8,769 bases of DNA from Deltaproteobacteria bacterium. GTDB lineage: Bacteria > Desulfobacterota > GWC2-55-46 > DRQE01. The position numbers and the translations under genes were made by a program. The DNA lies in NCBI GenBank assembly GCA_016219165.1, contig JACRCB010000141.1:1-8769 (forward strand). Direction: 5' to 3'. This document shows, in pieces, positions 6,658-8,769 of the stretch. Each line of letters begins with the position of its first letter. Position 1 is the stretch's first letter. The notes under the pieces were generated by a model. The model did no database searches. It saw only the letters and a program-made list of their open reading frames with translations, and was not told the DNA's origin.

Positions 6658-6669
6658 ATATATATGAAC

Positions 6670-6675
6670 GGAGGT
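6670..6675 (+). promoter_or_regulatory. Ribosome binding site of htpX
   Basis: GGAGGT, a near-perfect Shine-Dalgarno sequence, lies 11 bases before the ATG at 6687, slightly longer than ideal. No other in-frame start is better placed, so this supports the chosen start. Confidence 0.7.
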
Positions 6676-6686
6676 AATGGAATAAT

Positions 6687-7541
6687 ATGAATTATTTTAA
6701 GACATTGGTACTCTTGGCCGTCCTTACCGCCATCCTCGTATTCATAGGGGATTACGTGGGCGGGAAAAACGGCGCAGTCTTCGGCCTTATTTTTGCGGGA
6801 CTTGTTAACTTCGGCGCCTACTGGTTCAGCGACAAGATTGTGCTTGCGATGTACAGGGCGAAGGAGGTTTCCGAGGCCCAGGCCCCGGAGGTTTTTTCTA
6901 CCGTAAGGCGGACCGCCACCATGGCCGGGCTTCCCGTGCCGAGGGTCTATACGATAGATACGGAGACCCCCAACGCGTTCGCAACGGGAAGGAACCCGGG
7001 CCATGCGGCGGTGGCCGTTACAACGGGGATAACGAGATTACTTACGAAGGAGGAACTCTCAGGGGTTCTCGCCCATGAATTAAGCCACATAAAAAACAGG
7101 GACGTCCTCATCTCTACGATAGCCGCGACCATCGCGGGAGCGATAAGTTATATTTCGAGGATAGCGATGTGGTCTTCTATGTTAGGCGCAAGGAGGAGCG
7201 ACAGGGACGAGGGGGGCGGCAATGCCATTGCCCTCATCTTTATGATGGTCGTTGCGCCCATGGCGGCCTTTATTATCCAGATGGCGATATCGCGCTCGAG
7301 GGAATATGCCGCGGACCGGGGAGGGGCCGAGATTACTGGCAATCCCCTTTACCTTGCCGACGCGCTGAGGAAACTCGCCTATTATAATAAAAGGGCGCCG
7401 ATGCAGGGCGCAAACGAGGCAACCGCCCACATGTTCATAGTGAACCCCTTGAGCGGAAAATCGCTTCTGAAACTTTTCTCCACGCACCCTCCTATTGAGG
7501 AGAGGATAGCAAGGCTTGAGGCGATGGCCGGGAGAAGGTAA
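6687..7541 (+). CDS. htpX: Membrane zinc metalloprotease HtpX
   Basis: Inner-membrane M48-family protease that degrades misfolded or damaged membrane proteins, acting in quality control alongside FtsH in E. coli. The 284 residues are the usual length. Likely membrane segments are at about 4-22 and 29-47 in the N-terminal part, then about 140-161 and 179-200 after the active site begins. The zinc site is H130-E131-L-S-H134 (HELSH), with E206 in SREYAADRGG as third ligand. Other family signatures are TPNAFATGR (94-102) and FSTHPPIEERIARLE near the C-terminus. The ATG at 6687 is preceded by GGAGGT and gives a normal short N-terminus before the first membrane helix. It has its own promoter overlapping the end of the DUF116 gene and its own terminator, so it can be expressed independently. 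E. coli htpX responds to envelope stress through CpxR and heat shock; here only a housekeeping-type promoter is visible. Confidence 0.96.
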   Translation: MNYFKTLVLLAVLTAILVFIGDYVGGKNGAVFGLIFAGLVNFGAYWFSDKIVLAMYRAKEVSEAQAPEVFSTVRRTATMAGLPVPRVYTIDTETPNAFATGRNPGHAAVAVTTGITRLLTKEELSGVLAHELSHIKNRDVLISTIAATIAGAISYISRIAMWSSMLGARRSDRDEGGGNAIALIFMMVVAPMAAFIIQMAISRSREYAADRGGAEITGNPLYLADALRKLAYYNKRAPMQGANEATAHMFIVNPLSGKSLLKLFSTHPPIEERIARLEAMAGRR

Positions 7542-7569
7542 GGGCTTAACTGCCGTTAATGAAGGACAG

Positions 7570-7601
7570 CCGGAGAGAAAGATTTTCTCTCCGGTTTTTT
7601 T
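7570..7601 (+). terminator. Intrinsic terminator after htpX
   Basis: CCGGAGAGAAA (7570-7580) and TTTCTCTCCGG (7584-7594) form a perfect 11-bp stem with a 3-nt loop (GAT), followed at once by seven T (7595-7601). It starts 29 bases after the htpX stop. It is one-directional: the other strand has no T run after the stem. A smaller inverted repeat TTAAC-TGCC-GTTAA (7546-7559) lies between the stop codon and this hairpin. Confidence 0.93.
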
Positions 7602-7791
7602 ATTTTGATAGAGCGCAATACGTTAAGCCGCCCCCTTTGCCCATGAAAGCAAGTGAGGATTTACTTTCCGCAACCCCATAGAGGGTCTGGCAATGTTAGG
7701 TTAAAAAAAGAGTTTTCTGATAAAAGGGGTCTTTGCGTTTCTCAAGTGGCGCCGGTTACACCCCACGAAGCACAGTGCCTCTACGGGATTC
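7602..7791. other. Convergent intergenic gap, nothing recognised
   Basis: These 190 bases lie between the htpX terminator and the stop codon of the convergent gene. I find no plausible gene, tRNA, riboswitch core or transposon end on either strand. I also do not find a clear intrinsic terminator for the - strand gene: the run of seven A at 7704-7710 reads as T7 on that strand, but no stable stem sits directly in front of it. Confidence 0.5.
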
Positions 7792-8769
7792 CTACTCACA
7801 TGGAAAGTCTATATAGTCTATGGCGGCGCTGAGGGCTTCCACATCGTAGAGCATGTCAACCCTGTATATATGCCAGTCTTCTATATTTCCGATATAGTTG
7901 CTGCCGCACCAGAGAGGATTCACCTTGTCCCTCTCAATTGCCTGGGCTAAAAGGTCATCAGCAATATTCCGTTCTACTTCGCCTGAACCGATAAACGTCC
8001 TGCGATAGTTCGGCCCGGCTCCCATAAAACTCCAATCCCAATATGATGACGCCTCGGCTATCCCATAATCAATACTGCAATATTTTAGCCCTGTGGTCAT
8101 ATACAATCTTATCCAGAAGAGGCTCCAATAACCTGAGGTCGTTGCATGGGGTGTATTCATCTTCAGGTTGCAACCGCTTACAGGGATGGATTCATCCTCC
8201 GGAGTCTTCATCCATATGGATTCTTCGTCACCCCCTTGTGTGTGTTCGACATCAATTTTGAATATCCCGTCTTCAACCCTGATACGCGGTGGATATTCAT
8301 CATCAAAAAGTCCTGCCCATATATGTTTTGTAGTTTCGAGAGTGAAGAATACATAACCATCCCGTTGGCTTGTTACAGTGTATACTCCGCTGTCCCACGG
8401 CTCCCAGATACCGCGCTCGAGGGTTACGACCTTCCCAACAACCGCGCCTTCCTCATCTCCGAGTGTTCCATCAAAGACGAGAACGTATCTGCCTTTTTCC
8501 TTCGCATCTGTGGGTTCGGTGAACTCCACCGGCCCGCTTTGACCGCCCGGGTTTATCGAAAGAGACCACTCCCCTGCAAGATAACGGTTGTCGTATGTGT
8601 CGTCGTAGTAGAGGCTGAAAGAGCCGGACATCGGCTCACCGGAGGGGTTTTTGATTACATATCTTCCGGGGTTAAGAGGGTCTTTTGCCATGTCAATCTG
8701 GCTGCGGAAAAAGTGGTTTATGAGGCCTGCGGAGTAGCCCACGGCGCGGGGGAGGAGTTCTTTTGCATA
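7792..8769 (-). CDS. Hypothetical, probably exported protein (3' part only)
   Basis: The frame is open from the stop (TAG, 7792-7794) to the window edge. It gives 325 residues of a gene whose 5' end lies beyond 8769. A GTG at 8740-8742 could be read as a start but sits inside a continuous coding phrase, LLPRAVGYSAGLINHFFR, so I treat it as internal. About residues 30-120 are rich in Gly, Tyr, Thr and short strands (NPGRYVIKN, GSFSLYYDD, AGEWSLSINPGG, KGRYVLVFDG), typical of a beta-sandwich outside the cytoplasm. The remainder is aromatic-rich, with scattered cysteines and a C-terminal FPCE. No membrane anchor, sorting motif or catalytic signature is visible. From memory, the AVGYSAGL phrase resembles long deltaproteobacterial proteins with an N-terminal zinc-dependent phospholipase C-like domain, but that domain is not in the window and I cannot verify the link. 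Function unknown. Confidence 0.75.
   Translation of the reverse strand, partial: YAKELLPRAVGYSAGLINHFFRSQIDMAKDPLNPGRYVIKNPSGEPMSGSFSLYYDDTYDNRYLAGEWSLSINPGGQSGPVEFTEPTDAKEKGRYVLVFDGTLGDEEGAVVGKVVTLERGIWEPWDSGVYTVTSQRDGYVFFTLETTKHIWAGLFDDEYPPRIRVEDGIFKIDVEHTQGGDEESIWMKTPEDESIPVSGCNLKMNTPHATTSGYWSLFWIRLYMTTGLKYCSIDYGIAEASSYWDWSFMGAGPNYRRTFIGSGEVERNIADDLLAQAIERDKVNPLWCGSNYIGNIEDWHIYRVDMLYDVEALSAAIDYIDFPCE

Noticed and set aside
7621..7700. Possible riboswitch or small RNA in the gap after htpX
   Set aside because: Only 4-bp stems such as ACCC-CATAGA-GGGT are found; no known aptamer core is recognisable on either strand.

Overview
The window reads as ordinary bacterial chromosome: a housekeeping block on the + strand followed by the 3' part of a convergent, probably surface or exported protein gene on the - strand. 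The + strand genes are a DnaB replicative helicase, a PriA restart helicase, peptide deformylase (Def), methionyl-tRNA formyltransferase (Fmt), a DUF116 membrane protein with an Fe-S-like cysteine cluster, and an HtpX membrane protease. The order priA-def-fmt is common in Firmicutes and in former Deltaproteobacteria. DUF116 is familiar in deltaproteobacterial, clostridial and archaeal genomes. The genes are GC-rich yet use ATA for Ile and AGG for Arg very often. I would guess a Desulfobacterota- or Nitrospirota-like lineage, with low certainty.

Layout. Positions 1-80 form a dnaB leader with a clean 8-bp hairpin and no good ribosome binding site. dnaB (81-1490) is intact and carries an unusual four-cysteine tract. 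A 244-bp gap (1491-1734) follows, holding a perfect 10-bp tandem repeat and two partly exclusive potential RNA hairpins ahead of the GTG start of priA. priA (1735-4176) is full length, but G9 and G11 runs lie inside the sequence coding for helicase motif VI. A good sigma-70 promoter (4222-4251) starts the def-fmt-DUF116 unit. The fmt reading frame lacks a standard start codon where its first beta strand should begin, and it overlaps the DUF116 gene by 23 bp. htpX (6687-7541) has its own near-consensus promoter overlapping the DUF116 stop codon, and it ends at a strong intrinsic terminator (7570-7601).

From 7602 to 7791 I see nothing recognisable. The - strand gene (stop at 7792) stays open to the window edge at 8769, so its 5' part is outside. 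Its sequence looks like beta-sandwich or extracellular protein, and I can give it no firm function.

Functionally, DnaB and PriA are the replication and restart helicases. Def and Fmt remove and add the formyl group that marks initiator methionine. HtpX is a membrane quality-control protease. I see no mobile element, CRISPR array, tRNA or rRNA, and no convincing new multi-gene system. The points most worth a second look are the fmt start, the poly-G tracts in priA, the DnaB cysteine tract, the htpX promoter, and the truncated right-hand gene.
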